From NCBI GenBank assembly GCA_964626625.1, contig CAZVFV010000004.1, positions 1 to 30,701 on the forward strand: 30,701 bases of DNA, read 5' to 3'. The stretch's first letter is position 1. Every line of letters begins with the position of its first letter. A program made the translations under genes and the position numbers. This document shows positions 1 through 7,476 of this stretch, piece by piece. The notes below the pieces were generated by a model, which worked only from the letters and a program-made list of their open reading frames with translations, was not told where the DNA came from and ran no database searches. The stretch comes from CAYZPE01 sp964626625. Its GTDB lineage: Bacteria; Patescibacteriota; Minisyncoccia; Phycocordibacterales; CAYZPE01.

Positions 1-208
1 ACAACAAACAACTCAAAATAGTTTTACTTCTTTTACTCAACACATAACTTGAGACAAGTAACTACAAATTATTTATCACATCCAAAAATAAATTTACTCT
101 ATTCTCTAATTTAAAACCATTCCTCCACTTCAAAAGTCCTACAAAGGATAGTTTGACTAACTGTCATTATATTTTCTTCCTTATGTTTTAATTTTTGAAT
201 TTTATACT
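1..208. other. AT-rich intergenic stretch downstream of murB
   Basis: No convincing gene, RNA or terminator is visible. The stretch is AT-rich and holds only very short open frames. An 18-codon minus-strand frame (167 to 111) has an AAGGAAG-like sequence upstream of its ATG but resembles nothing I recognise. No hairpin plus T-tract follows the murB stop codon. Confidence 0.5.
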
Positions 209-1228
209 TTAAACGATACGTTGTACTTCCCACTCTATATCTACATTTATTTTTTCTTTTACTTTGCGCGAAACATATTCGGCAAGTGCTGTAATTTCTT
301 TTTCGTTTCCATTTCCAAAATTTACAAGAGCAAGAGGTTGATGTTCATACAGTCCCACAGAACCCATTTTAAAACCTTTTAACTTACACACAGTATCAAG
401 AACCCACGCTAAAGGAATTTTTACATGAGTTTCATTAACTTCAAAAAAAGGAAGCTCTGGATATTCCTTCTTAAGTTCACCATACTTATCTTTTGTAATA
501 ATTGGATTCTTAAAAAAAGACCCTGCTGTGCCAAGCTTCGTAATGTCAGGTAACTTATTTTTTCTAATTTCTACAACAGCATCTCTAATCTCTTGTAGAG
601 ATGGCTCCATAGTATTTCGTTCAAGAAAAAATGTTTGCACATCTTTATATAAAATATTAATGCGAGGAATTTTTGAAAGCTTCAGTGTTACAGAAATAAT
701 AACGTAAGGATTATTTTTCTTTTTAAAAATAGAATCACGGTACCCAAATAAACATTCCTCTTTAGTAAATTCTTTTATTTCTTTTGTTTGTACATTAAAA
801 GCTTGTAGTGAAAAAAAAGTATTTTGAAACTCTGCACCGTAGGCTCCAATATTTTGAACTGGTGCAGCCCCAACAGTCCCCGGAATTGCCGATAAATTTT
901 CTATTCCCCACAAATTCTTTAAAACTGCAGTAGAAACAAGACTGTCCCACACTTCACCTGCTCCAGATTGCACAAAAACATCATTTTCTTTTTCAATAAA
1001 AGATGTTCCCTTAAAAGAAATTTTTATAACCAAACCCTTAAAACCCTTATCTGAAATAAGCACATTTGAACCCCCTCCTAAAACAAAGAAAGGTATGTTA
1101 TTCGTTTTAGCAAATAACATAGATTCTTCGAGTTCCTCAATTGAGGTTACTTCAGCAAAAAAATCTACCTTCCCTCCAATACGAAATGTAGTAAAAGACG
1201 CTAATGGAATATTTTTCTGAATAAGCAT
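209..1228 (-). CDS. murB: UDP-N-acetylenolpyruvoylglucosamine reductase MurB
   Basis: MurB reduces UDP-GlcNAc-enolpyruvate to UDP-MurNAc with NADPH and FAD, in the cytoplasm, as the second committed step of peptidoglycan precursor synthesis. With the start chosen here the protein has 339 residues, normal for the family. Visible motifs are FRIGG (residues 15-19), the FAD-binding LGGGSN (50-55), IPGTVGAAPVQNIGAYG (115-131), GYRDS (162-166), AGSFFKNP with the proton-donor Ser near 237, and the C-terminal EVQ with the conserved Glu near 334. The open frame reaches upstream to a TTG at 1276, but that start lies inside a stem-loop and would add 16 unrelated residues; the ATG at 1228 places FRIGG at the usual distance from the N-terminus. 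There is no clear Shine-Dalgarno. It appears to be a single-gene unit with its own promoter, functionally separate from the glycan genes. Confidence 0.95.
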   Translation of the reverse strand: MLIQKNIPLASFTTFRIGGKVDFFAEVTSIEELEESMLFAKTNNIPFFVLGGGSNVLISDKGFKGLVIKISFKGTSFIEKENDVFVQSGAGEVWDSLVSTAVLKNLWGIENLSAIPGTVGAAPVQNIGAYGAEFQNTFFSLQAFNVQTKEIKEFTKEECLFGYRDSIFKKKNNPYVIISVTLKLSKIPRINILYKDVQTFFLERNTMEPSLQEIRDAVVEIRKNKLPDITKLGTAGSFFKNPIITKDKYGELKKEYPELPFFEVNETHVKIPLAWVLDTVCKLKGFKMGSVGLYEHQPLALVNFGNGNEKEITALAEYVSRKVKEKINVDIEWEVQRIV

Positions 1229-1245
1229 AGTTCTATATACGTGCG

Positions 1246-1319
1246 TCGAAAGATGGCCAACGGAGGCTAACTCCAAAATAAATGTCTATTGTGAGTGCGA
1301 TCCGTTAGCCATCCTTCAA
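1246..1319 (-). promoter_or_regulatory. 19-bp stem-loop in the murB 5' leader
   Basis: On the minus-strand RNA, 1319-1301 pairs without a gap with 1264-1246. The 19 pairs include three G-U wobbles (1318/1247, 1314/1251, 1307/1258) and enclose a 36-nt loop. Read as plus-strand RNA the same three positions would be A-C mismatches, so the structure suits a minus-strand transcript. The segment GGCTAAC (1310-1304) can alternatively pair with GTTAGCC (1271-1265) inside the loop, giving two mutually exclusive folds. The stem ends 17 nt before the murB ATG and no U-tract follows, so it is not a terminator. Its function is unknown: a leader control element or a remnant of a palindromic repeat are both possible. 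Confidence 0.6.
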
Positions 1320-1334
1320 AACAGTACTTTATTT

Positions 1335-1362
1335 ACTATAACTCGATATAGAATCAAAACAA
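1335..1362 (-). promoter_or_regulatory. Predicted murB promoter
   Basis: On the minus strand TTGTTT (1362-1357) is followed after 16 nt by TATAGT (1340-1335, five of six matches to the -10 consensus). Transcription would start near 1328, just upstream of the leader stem-loop, giving a 5' UTR of about 100 nt. It lies just downstream of the terminator of the preceding gene. Confidence 0.45.
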
Positions 1363-1371
1363 AACACAAAT

Positions 1372-1398
1372 GCAAAGCCCCGCCGGAAGCGGGGCCTT
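1372..1398 (-). terminator. Intrinsic terminator after the polymerase/TPR gene
   Basis: A perfect 7-bp GC stem (1377-1383 with 1389-1395, GCCCCGC/GCGGGGC) closes a 5-nt loop. On the minus strand it is followed by TTTGCATTTGTGTTTT, an interrupted T-rich tract, while the plus-strand side has none. It lies about 80 nt past the stop of the gene at 1479-3650 and stands out as one of the most GC-rich spots in the window. Confidence 0.7.
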
Positions 1399-1420
1399 AC
1401 ACAGACATTCATTTTTGAAA

Positions 1421-1436
1421 GCTAACACTTGTTAGC
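1421..1436. repeat. Short perfect inverted repeat GCTAAC-acTT-GTTAGC
   Basis: Six-base arms GCTAAC and GTTAGC flank the 4-nt spacer ACTT, between the stop of the gene at 1479-3650 and its GC-rich terminator. The same GCTAAC/GTTAGC core recurs in the murB leader stem (1265-1271 and 1304-1310). It could be a small 3' UTR hairpin or a protein-binding palindrome. Confidence 0.4.
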
Positions 1437-1478
1437 ACTCACATAAACAAGTATAGCACACTTACAAAATAATTGCAA

Positions 1479-3650
1479 CTACGGCTTCCTTCCTGCTTTA
1501 ATTTCTCCAATATAGTACTCACCTAGCTCTTTAATTTCAGGGTTTAACTTAATAGCTTCCTCAATCTCTTTAATAGCGTCAGTTCGTTTATTCACCTCAA
1601 TGTACGCTGCAGCAAGAGAAAGGTGGTGAGCGTGATTTTCTGGCTGAAGAGCAACTCTCTGCAAGAAAATTGCAATAATATCTGTATAGCGCTTTTTCTC
1701 TTGATATGCACGAACGAGTCTATTATCAAATACGTACTCTCCTTCAGGAATATCTGAAGTAACACTTTGCGCAAGGTCAAACTTACCAGCGTATACCGCA
1801 CCTATAGCATATACAGTCTTAACTGAATTAAATTGAGGAGCAAGATTGTATGCTTTTTCAAAATATTCAAATGCCTTATCAGGCTCACCTTTATTAAGAT
1901 ATGAAGTCGCAATTTCAAACAAAATAAGTTGTTTCTGTGGTGATAATTCAAGCGCCTTAGTAAGCACATTAATTGCTTCATCAAATTGACTGAAACTATT
2001 AAGAAATGATCCAAGTAAGACATAATGCCTAATATCAAGAGGTGTTTCTTTAATCTGATCTTTCAATGCCTTTTCACCAAGTACAATCATATTTTGCTTT
2101 TGTTCTTCTGAAATATTTGAAAGTGAAGCAATCTGTAAGCCAACCTGAGCGATTTGTTCTCGAACTTCTATATTTCCAAAAGATTCATATGCGAGCCCCC
2201 TGTTAAAATTATTAACACTCTCATCGATCCTACCTTCCTGCACATCTATAAAACCTTGAATCATTGCTCTGTTAGCAAATAGAGCCGGTACATTAACAAC
2301 ATATACAGTAAAGATACCTGCAATAATTATGAAAGTTGCTGCATAGGGAGAAAAATCGACAGTAGCCTCATTGTCAATTTCTACTTCAGAAAACATTCTT
2401 GATCTGTGAATATACGCAAGAAGTGATGCAAACAAGAAATAGCTGAGCAAGTTATCAAACACAAAAAGATTTTGAAATACGTATGCAACTAGCAAACCAA
2501 CAAGAATTGATTTTTCTGCAACTGAAAAAAGAGTTGATTTCCAAATGTACCAAAGTGCACCAACTAAAATACTCATATAGGAGAGAAGTCCAAGAATTCC
2601 ACCCGCAATAAGCCAATCAAAAAACACACTGTGAGAACGGTCAAACCACGGCTCCTGATTGAACATAACTGGATCATAGTAGTTATTGAAAACATAATTA
2701 AAGTTTTCCTGACCCCATCCAAGTATCGGCCTTTCTTTGAAGCCTTGAAAGGCGATGTTCCAAACAGATGAACGTGTACTTGCGGTACTTATAAGTGATT
2801 GAGGACTAAAACGTGACAACACAGGACTTTTGGTAACAAAGGACGTATCTTTTATAAGCAGAAAGAACCCGCCTATTACAAGTACGGTCATAACAATTCC
2901 AATCGAAACCTTCCTTAAAATCTTTCTTTCTTTTTCAAAGATTGCAATAAGAAGTGCTGCTACCAAAATTCCAACACCTAAACCCAGAATAGATCCTCGT
3001 GTCGCTGAATAATATAAAATAATTGTATTGAGCACTGCTATACCTATATACATCCATGAAACATAATCCTTCTTTTTTCTGCCGACAAACATAAAGATAG
3101 CGATGAATATATGTATAAGTAGATACACAGCAAGGTATGCAGCGTTTCCAATATAAGCATCAACACGAACGTCACCTTGATTAATTTTTAAGGTACCGGC
3201 AAGTTGAAGTATTCCTAAAAAACTAACTAGTGCGCTCGCACCAAGGGTTGTATTCCAAAAATAGTTCCAGAGTTTTTGAGTCTTTACTACAGACGAAATA
3301 ACTACTATATATGCAAATAAATGAGCAAGAAGTACAAAACCTTCCATGCGCTCATAATTACTCCAGAAACTTTTTGCTGGATTGAGACCGAATGCATCAG
3401 CCAAAGCAATAACAGCTATAAATATTCCAAAAGTACCCAGTATCCAAGAAAAACGAGGTCTGTATGATTTATCTGATACAGCCAATATAAGCCACACAAA
3501 GAAAATAATTTCAACAATAATTCTAAAAAGAAAACCTTTTGTTGTTATAAATGGGAAAAATAACGAAGTTGAAACGGCAAAAGGCAAAAACGGCAAGGTA
3601 AATATACCAGCAAAAACAACTCCTCGAAGGATTTTATTAAATTGTGACAT
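1479..3650 (-). CDS. O-antigen polymerase/ligase-like membrane protein with C-terminal TPRs
   Basis: A 723-residue polytopic membrane protein. Residues 1 to about 460 carry roughly a dozen hydrophobic segments and O-antigen ligase/polymerase (Wzy_C-type) signatures: ARG-rich RGS at 218-220 after a membrane span, GWGQENF at 311-317, and DRSH at 337-340 in the large outside loop before GILG. Residues about 460-720 are soluble TPR-like helices, with the clearest repeats after 535 (for example PDKAFEYFEKAYNLAP). Known members polymerise undecaprenyl-linked repeat units or transfer glycan to an acceptor on the outer face of the membrane; this fusion form is common in Parcubacteria. It is divergent from a flippase, which fits a Wzx/Wzy-type pathway. 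Polymerase versus ligase versus protein O-glycosyltransferase cannot be decided from sequence. Confidence 0.85.
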   Translation of the reverse strand: MSQFNKILRGVVFAGIFTLPFLPFAVSTSLFFPFITTKGFLFRIIVEIIFFVWLILAVSDKSYRPRFSWILGTFGIFIAVIALADAFGLNPAKSFWSNYERMEGFVLLAHLFAYIVVISSVVKTQKLWNYFWNTTLGASALVSFLGILQLAGTLKINQGDVRVDAYIGNAAYLAVYLLIHIFIAIFMFVGRKKKDYVSWMYIGIAVLNTIILYYSATRGSILGLGVGILVAALLIAIFEKERKILRKVSIGIVMTVLVIGGFFLLIKDTSFVTKSPVLSRFSPQSLISTASTRSSVWNIAFQGFKERPILGWGQENFNYVFNNYYDPVMFNQEPWFDRSHSVFFDWLIAGGILGLLSYMSILVGALWYIWKSTLFSVAEKSILVGLLVAYVFQNLFVFDNLLSYFLFASLLAYIHRSRMFSEVEIDNEATVDFSPYAATFIIIAGIFTVYVVNVPALFANRAMIQGFIDVQEGRIDESVNNFNRGLAYESFGNIEVREQIAQVGLQIASLSNISEEQKQNMIVLGEKALKDQIKETPLDIRHYVLLGSFLNSFSQFDEAINVLTKALELSPQKQLILFEIATSYLNKGEPDKAFEYFEKAYNLAPQFNSVKTVYAIGAVYAGKFDLAQSVTSDIPEGEYVFDNRLVRAYQEKKRYTDIIAIFLQRVALQPENHAHHLSLAAAYIEVNKRTDAIKEIEEAIKLNPEIKELGEYYIGEIKAGRKP

Positions 3651-3657
3651 TGAATCT

Positions 3658-3687
3658 AGTATACGACATATTTTCCCTTAGAGACAA
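3658..3687 (-). promoter_or_regulatory. Predicted promoter of the polymerase/TPR gene, possibly leaderless
   Basis: On the minus strand TTGTCT (3687-3682), 18 nt, then TATACT (3663-3658, five of six). Only 7 nt separate the -10 box from the ATG at 3650, so transcription would begin at or beside the start codon. A second candidate lies upstream: TATACT within 3721-3726 with TTAACC 16 nt further upstream. The -35 box overlaps that of the divergent flippase promoter. Confidence 0.4.
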
Positions 3688-3710
3688 ATAAATATAACTC
3701 TGGTGATAAT
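3681..3710 (+). promoter_or_regulatory. Predicted flippase promoter
   Basis: GAGACA (3681-3686), 18 nt, then GATAAT (3705-3710). The start would be near 3717, about 30 nt before the ATG at 3747. It overlaps the divergent promoter of the polymerase gene. Confidence 0.35.
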
Positions 3711-3746
3711 TTAAACTAAAGTATAGACTAATACATAATAAGGTTA

Positions 3747-5003
3747 ATGAATAAATTAAAACAACACGTATACGGTATATTACGCTGGACTGAACGGTAT
3801 ACCAAGACAGACATGGTGTATTTGACCAAAGGTATGTCATGGCTCAGTTTTGGACAGCTTATTGGTTCTGCCTCAGCGCTTGTTTTAGCAATTATTTTTG
3901 CTAACTTTGTACCCAAAGAAACTTACGGGACCTACAAATTTATACTTTCAATTGTTGCAGTTCTCTCCATTCCAACCTTAGGTGGAATGGGTACAGCTGT
4001 TATTAATGCAACAGCACGAGGTTTCGATAAGACAGTTGAGCGTATTGCAAGGATTAAAATTATTTGGGGACTCTTGAGTAGTCTCGCGTCAATGATTTTG
4101 TCAATATATTATTTTGCAAATCATAATACTATTTTAGCAATTTGTTTTTTAGTAGCAGCTCTCTTTATACCAGCCATGGAATCGTATGGTATTTTTGGCT
4201 ATTTTCTACAAGGAAAAAAACAATTCAATACGCTCACTCGTTATTTTACAATCTCACAAATCATCTCATTAATTGCATTAACTGTAACGGTAATACTTAC
4301 AGATAACATAATACTTATATTACTTGCCTATTTTATTCCTTGGACCATTACTAGATTTATATTCTTCAAATTATCAATTAAAAATTATAGTGAGAATGAA
4401 AAAATTGACCATACAGCTATCACCTACGGAAAACACTTAAGTTTAATGGGGGTGATAGGAACAATCGCCGGACAGCTGGACAAACTACTTATATTTCACT
4501 TCATAGGAACAGTGGAACTTGCAATATACAGTATTGCCATTGCACCCATAGAACAAATAAAAGCTACCTTTAAGGGTGTCGCTACGTTAGTTTTACCAAA
4601 ATACTCTACTCAATCAGCTTCACAAATACATAAAGGTCTTTGGGTAAAAATGTTTTATACCGGAGGTCTTCTTCTTGTTATTGCTTTAATATACATAGTT
4701 TCAGCACCATATCTATTTGCTTTAGCATTTCCTAAATATCAAACCTCTGTTTTACTGTCACAGATTTTCTCACTATCTCTTGTAACTTCTATGGCTATCT
4801 TTCCGGCGAGTGCTCTTCAGGCCCTACAAGCAAAAAAAGAACTCTATAAACTAAGTATCTCTGTAGCAGTTTTACAAATAACATTTCTCGCAATCGGCGT
4901 ATACTTCTTTGGAATACTCGGTGTAGTTTTTGCCCGGATTATTACCAAAGTCTTTGAGTCCTCACTCACAACAATCCTATTCAAATCAATCACGAAAAAA
5001 TAA
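3747..5003 (+). CDS. Wzx-type polysaccharide flippase (MOP superfamily)
   Basis: A 418-residue protein that is almost entirely hydrophobic segments (about 12-14 spans), typical in length for the oligosaccharide flippase/PST branch of the MOP exporter superfamily. The N-terminal region with FGQLIGSASALVLAIIFANFVPKETYGTYKF (about residues 32-62) matches the family pattern of a first helix pair followed by GxYxF. Such proteins move lipid-linked glycans from the cytoplasmic to the outer face of the membrane. It is divergent from the Wzy-like gene and convergent with the next methyltransferase, so it is probably transcribed alone. An AAGG only 3-4 nt before the ATG is a poor ribosome binding site. 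The flipped substrate is presumably the product of the glycosyltransferases further right. Confidence 0.9.
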   Translation: MNKLKQHVYGILRWTERYTKTDMVYLTKGMSWLSFGQLIGSASALVLAIIFANFVPKETYGTYKFILSIVAVLSIPTLGGMGTAVINATARGFDKTVERIARIKIIWGLLSSLASMILSIYYFANHNTILAICFLVAALFIPAMESYGIFGYFLQGKKQFNTLTRYFTISQIISLIALTVTVILTDNIILILLAYFIPWTITRFIFFKLSIKNYSENEKIDHTAITYGKHLSLMGVIGTIAGQLDKLLIFHFIGTVELAIYSIAIAPIEQIKATFKGVATLVLPKYSTQSASQIHKGLWVKMFYTGGLLLVIALIYIVSAPYLFALAFPKYQTSVLLSQIFSLSLVTSMAIFPASALQALQAKKELYKLSISVAVLQITFLAIGVYFFGILGVVFARIITKVFESSLTTILFKSITKK

Positions 5004-5044
5004 AATTGTTAAATAAAGTAATCTACTATCGAAATTAAAAAAAC

Positions 5045-5698
5045 TTAGCGGAGAGTAACTTTAGCGAACTGTATTGCAAGAACTCCTTGCGGTGACCGAA
5101 ACCTATCTACGATAGGTAAGATTTCCACACTATAACGAGAAGTATCTACTGTATCTATAGTTTGTTTTGCACCAGCAGTTATATCATTCCAATAGTCATC
5201 AAAAATAACAATGGTATTTTTATGCATTAATTTCTGTACATACATCCAATCACTAGCTATGGTTTCCAAACTATGACCACCGTCAATAAAAATAAAGTCC
5301 ATTAAGGGAAGAGAGTTGATATTTTGAGGTAAGCTTTGCAGGGTGTTTCCCTGAACGAGTCGAACTGTCGCTCCGGTAGCTTTAATTTTTTTCTGAACGT
5401 CAGACTTACTTGGGGGGAATTTTGATATCTCATTTTTCATCATTATTTCATTCATTTCACTAAAGAGATCAAATCCATAATACTGTATTTCATGTGGTGG
5501 ATTAAACTTTTTAGCTACCTCAATCATAGCGACAGCCCTATTTCCATTCCAAGTACCAATTTCCAATATATTTCTCGGATGAACCTTGCTAATATTTTGA
5601 AAAAGATATCTGTACCGTTTAGGACTTTTAAACCAGGATCTATAAAGATCCATCACCGGCCTATATATAGGTCTAAATATTTTTTTAATAGCATTCAT
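5045..5698 (-). CDS. Class I SAM-dependent methyltransferase (Methyltransf_24/CmcI-like)
   Basis: A 217-residue protein with the SAM-binding motif ILEIGTWNGNRAV (about 45-57), an acidic motif II in YGFDLF, and the FIFIDGGHS motif (about 136-144) followed by IVIFDDYW, characteristic of the Methyltransf_24 / cephalosporin-hydroxylase-like group. Members O-methylate sugars or small molecules with a metal-assisted mechanism; the acceptor here is unknown. It sits 23 nt downstream of the cupin gene on the same strand, so probably in one operon with the cupin and C-methyltransferase. It could methylate the sugar made by these neighbours. Confidence 0.8.
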   Translation of the reverse strand: MNAIKKIFRPIYRPVMDLYRSWFKSPKRYRYLFQNISKVHPRNILEIGTWNGNRAVAMIEVAKKFNPPHEIQYYGFDLFSEMNEIMMKNEISKFPPSKSDVQKKIKATGATVRLVQGNTLQSLPQNINSLPLMDFIFIDGGHSLETIASDWMYVQKLMHKNTIVIFDDYWNDITAGAKQTIDTVDTSRYSVEILPIVDRFRSPQGVLAIQFAKVTLR

Positions 5699-5721
5699 AT
5701 AATAAAAATTATCTTAACCTT

Positions 5722-6123
5722 TTACTTAATACTCATTCTAACAGTATCTTCCTCATACCCGTTATCCTTGCGACTCATTGTGGTTATATCGATCATAACA
5801 GCCTTTGAAAGAGCTGTGTAAACATGGACCATTTTTGGAGGAATAGTTGTGAGCATTCCAGGTTCAAGAATTATTTCTTTTTTATCAGTACCATCAATGT
5901 CGCTTATGGCTAATTTTATCTTCCCTTCCAAAATATATGAATACTGGACTGACTCTTTGTGATAATGATTTGCGCGAGTTACTCCTTTATTAAAAGTAAT
6001 TATACCGACATGACTTACCTTTTCTTCTATAAGATCAAAAATACTCCCGCGATCATCGGTAAATACTGGTTCTATTTTTCTATTTTCAAACATAACTTTT
6101 TTTGTATTTTCTTTTTGTGTCAT
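5722..6123 (-). CDS. Cupin sugar epimerase/isomerase-like protein (CapF C-terminal/RmlC-like)
   Basis: A 133-residue single cupin. DDRGSI near residue 23 followed by GVTRANHYHKES (about 48-59) with the HxHxxE metal-ligand pattern, and IPPKMVHVY (about 95-103) carrying the second-motif His, resembles the C-terminal domain of CapF and FdtA/RmlC-type nucleotide-sugar epimerases. In CapF this Zn-cupin performs C3 epimerisation of a 4-keto-6-deoxy sugar before reduction. It lies 5 nt downstream of a sugar C-methyltransferase gene and near gmd, so a role on a GDP-4-keto-6-deoxy-hexose is reasonable, but the exact position epimerised is inference. It is shorter than RmlC (about 180 residues). Confidence 0.7.
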   Translation of the reverse strand: MTQKENTKKVMFENRKIEPVFTDDRGSIFDLIEEKVSHVGIITFNKGVTRANHYHKESVQYSYILEGKIKLAISDIDGTDKKEIILEPGMLTTIPPKMVHVYTALSKAVMIDITTMSRKDNGYEEDTVRMSIK

Positions 6124-6128
6124 ATAAA

Positions 6129-7400
6129 TTAAATAATCTTTGGTTCGGGTATAGGAATAATAAACTTACCACCTCTCTCTTTAAATATCTTGAGGTTAGA
6201 CATGATCTCTTCTGCAAAATTCCATGCAAGAATTAAAGCGTAGTCAGGTTGTTCTTCAATGAGTTTTGAATCATCATAAATTGGAATAAATGTTCCTGGT
6301 GTAAAACGACCAACCTTGAGTTTACTTTTCTCAGTTAAGAAATCAAGAAAAGTAGTGTTAATCGAGCAATAATTAAGAAGTGTGTTTCCTTTCGCAGGAG
6401 CAGATACTCCAACAATTCTTTTTCCTTGAGATTTTAACTTAAATAATAAACCCAAAAGATCTAAACGTTGTTTTTTAACTCGCTCGGCAAAAGTATCAAG
6501 CGAATAACCATACAAACCAAACACCTCCTCTTTCTTAAGAAATTCTTTTATAGATGGTTCTACTTTATGTACCCCAGCATGTCCAATATAATAGCGAAGT
6601 GACCCTCCGTGAATCGGTACATGAATTACATCAAAGAGTTCCAATCCAAACCGTTTGAAATATTTCTGCATTGGACGTACTGATAAGTACCCGACATGCT
6701 GATGATAAATAGTGTCATATTCGAGACGTTCAATAAAATCTATAGCGTAAGGTGCTTCTATCACTATAACACCTTGAGGATCAAGAAGTATTTTCATTCC
6801 ATCTACCACACTGTCAATTTCATGGATATGAGCAAATACATTCGTTCCAGCTAGTATTTTCGCTTGTCCATACATTTTTTTTATTTTTTCAGCAACATCA
6901 ATACCAAAAAAATCAATAATGGTATTAATACCCCTTTCAATCGCCTTCTGAGCAATGATTGGTGCAGGATCCACACCCAAGACATTCATGCCTTGATCCT
7001 TAAATCCTTCTAAAAGAACACCCACGTTACTACCAAGATCGATAACTAAAGATTTTTTTGAAACAGAAAATTTATTTATGATCTCTTTTGCCATCTCATT
7101 ATAATGAGACCTTCCTGTACTTGTTGTTGAAGATTCATAGAGATACTCTCTTTGGTACAAAATTTCAGGATTTACAAGAAAATCAATTTGCAATAAACCA
7201 CAGTCATTACATGAAACTAAACGAAGAGGATATAAAGAAAGCGGCTCTCTTAACTGTTTTGAAGTAAGAAAAAGATCTGAGTGGGGATGCGAACCCAAAT
7301 CAAGCACAAGTCTCAAATTAGAACTACGACACATGTGACAGCAATAAACCGCCCTACCTTCTGAAAATACCGATTTTTCTTTATTTTGTGCGTTCTCCAT
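6129..7400 (-). CDS. Sugar C-methyltransferase, zinc-ribbon type (TylC3/NovU-like)
   Basis: A 423-residue three-part protein typical of nucleotide-sugar C-methyltransferases. The N-terminal zinc ribbon has two CxxC pairs (C21/C24 and C64/C67), the central SAM domain has VIDLGSNVG (119-127) and the acidic VLGVDP, and the C-terminal Methyltransf_14 domain has VGVSAPAKGNTLLNY (about 331-345) and ends in GGKFIIPIPEPKII. The EYDTIYHQHVGYLS stretch carries the Tyr/His-His residues used for enolisation in this family. Members add a methyl branch to C3 of 4-keto-6-deoxy sugars. It is followed closely by the cupin gene and preceded by a divergent SDR. A second family member with a damaged zinc ribbon lies at 10415-11686. 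Confidence 0.88.
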   Translation of the reverse strand: MENAQNKEKSVFSEGRAVYCCHMCRSSNLRLVLDLGSHPHSDLFLTSKQLREPLSLYPLRLVSCNDCGLLQIDFLVNPEILYQREYLYESSTTSTGRSHYNEMAKEIINKFSVSKKSLVIDLGSNVGVLLEGFKDQGMNVLGVDPAPIIAQKAIERGINTIIDFFGIDVAEKIKKMYGQAKILAGTNVFAHIHEIDSVVDGMKILLDPQGVIVIEAPYAIDFIERLEYDTIYHQHVGYLSVRPMQKYFKRFGLELFDVIHVPIHGGSLRYYIGHAGVHKVEPSIKEFLKKEEVFGLYGYSLDTFAERVKKQRLDLLGLLFKLKSQGKRIVGVSAPAKGNTLLNYCSINTTFLDFLTEKSKLKVGRFTPGTFIPIYDDSKLIEEQPDYALILAWNFAEEIMSNLKIFKERGGKFIIPIPEPKII

Positions 7401-7426
7401 ATATTTTAATAATCAAAGTCTGAGTA

Positions 7427-7455
7427 AGTATACTAAAAAAAGCATAGCTTGAAAA
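7427..7455 (-). promoter_or_regulatory. Predicted promoter of the C-methyltransferase operon
   Basis: On the minus strand TTTTCA (7455-7450), 17 nt, then TATACT (7432-7427). The start would be about 20 nt before the ATG at 7400, and would serve the C-methyltransferase, cupin and small methyltransferase genes. The -35 box lies inside an inverted repeat, AGCATA (7441-7446) and TATGCT (7456-7461). Confidence 0.45.
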
Positions 7456-7457
7456 TA

Positions 7458-7466
7458 TGCTAAAAT
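7458..7466 (+). promoter_or_regulatory. Predicted extended -10 promoter of the SDR gene
   Basis: TGC followed by TAAAAT (7461-7466) forms an extended -10 element, with no good -35. Transcription would begin near 7473, so the mRNA would be nearly leaderless with respect to the ATG at 7477. The TATGCT arm of an inverted repeat overlaps it. Confidence 0.4.
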
Positions 7467-7476
7467 AAAAACACAA

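Noticed and set aside
111..167. 18-codon minus-strand open frame with an AAGGAAG-like sequence upstream
   Set aside because: Too short, no recognisable product, and AT-rich sequence yields such frames by chance.
1229..1276. TTG-started N-terminal extension of MurB
   Set aside because: The extra 16 residues lie within a 19-bp stem-loop, begin with TTG and do not resemble the MurB N-terminus; the ATG at 1228 fits the family.
1432..1440. TTAGCACTC, identical to one half of the CIRCE (HrcA) operator
   Set aside because: The partner GAGTGCTAA nine bases downstream is absent, and neither flanking gene is a heat-shock gene. A 9-base half site in the hairpin region is likely coincidence.
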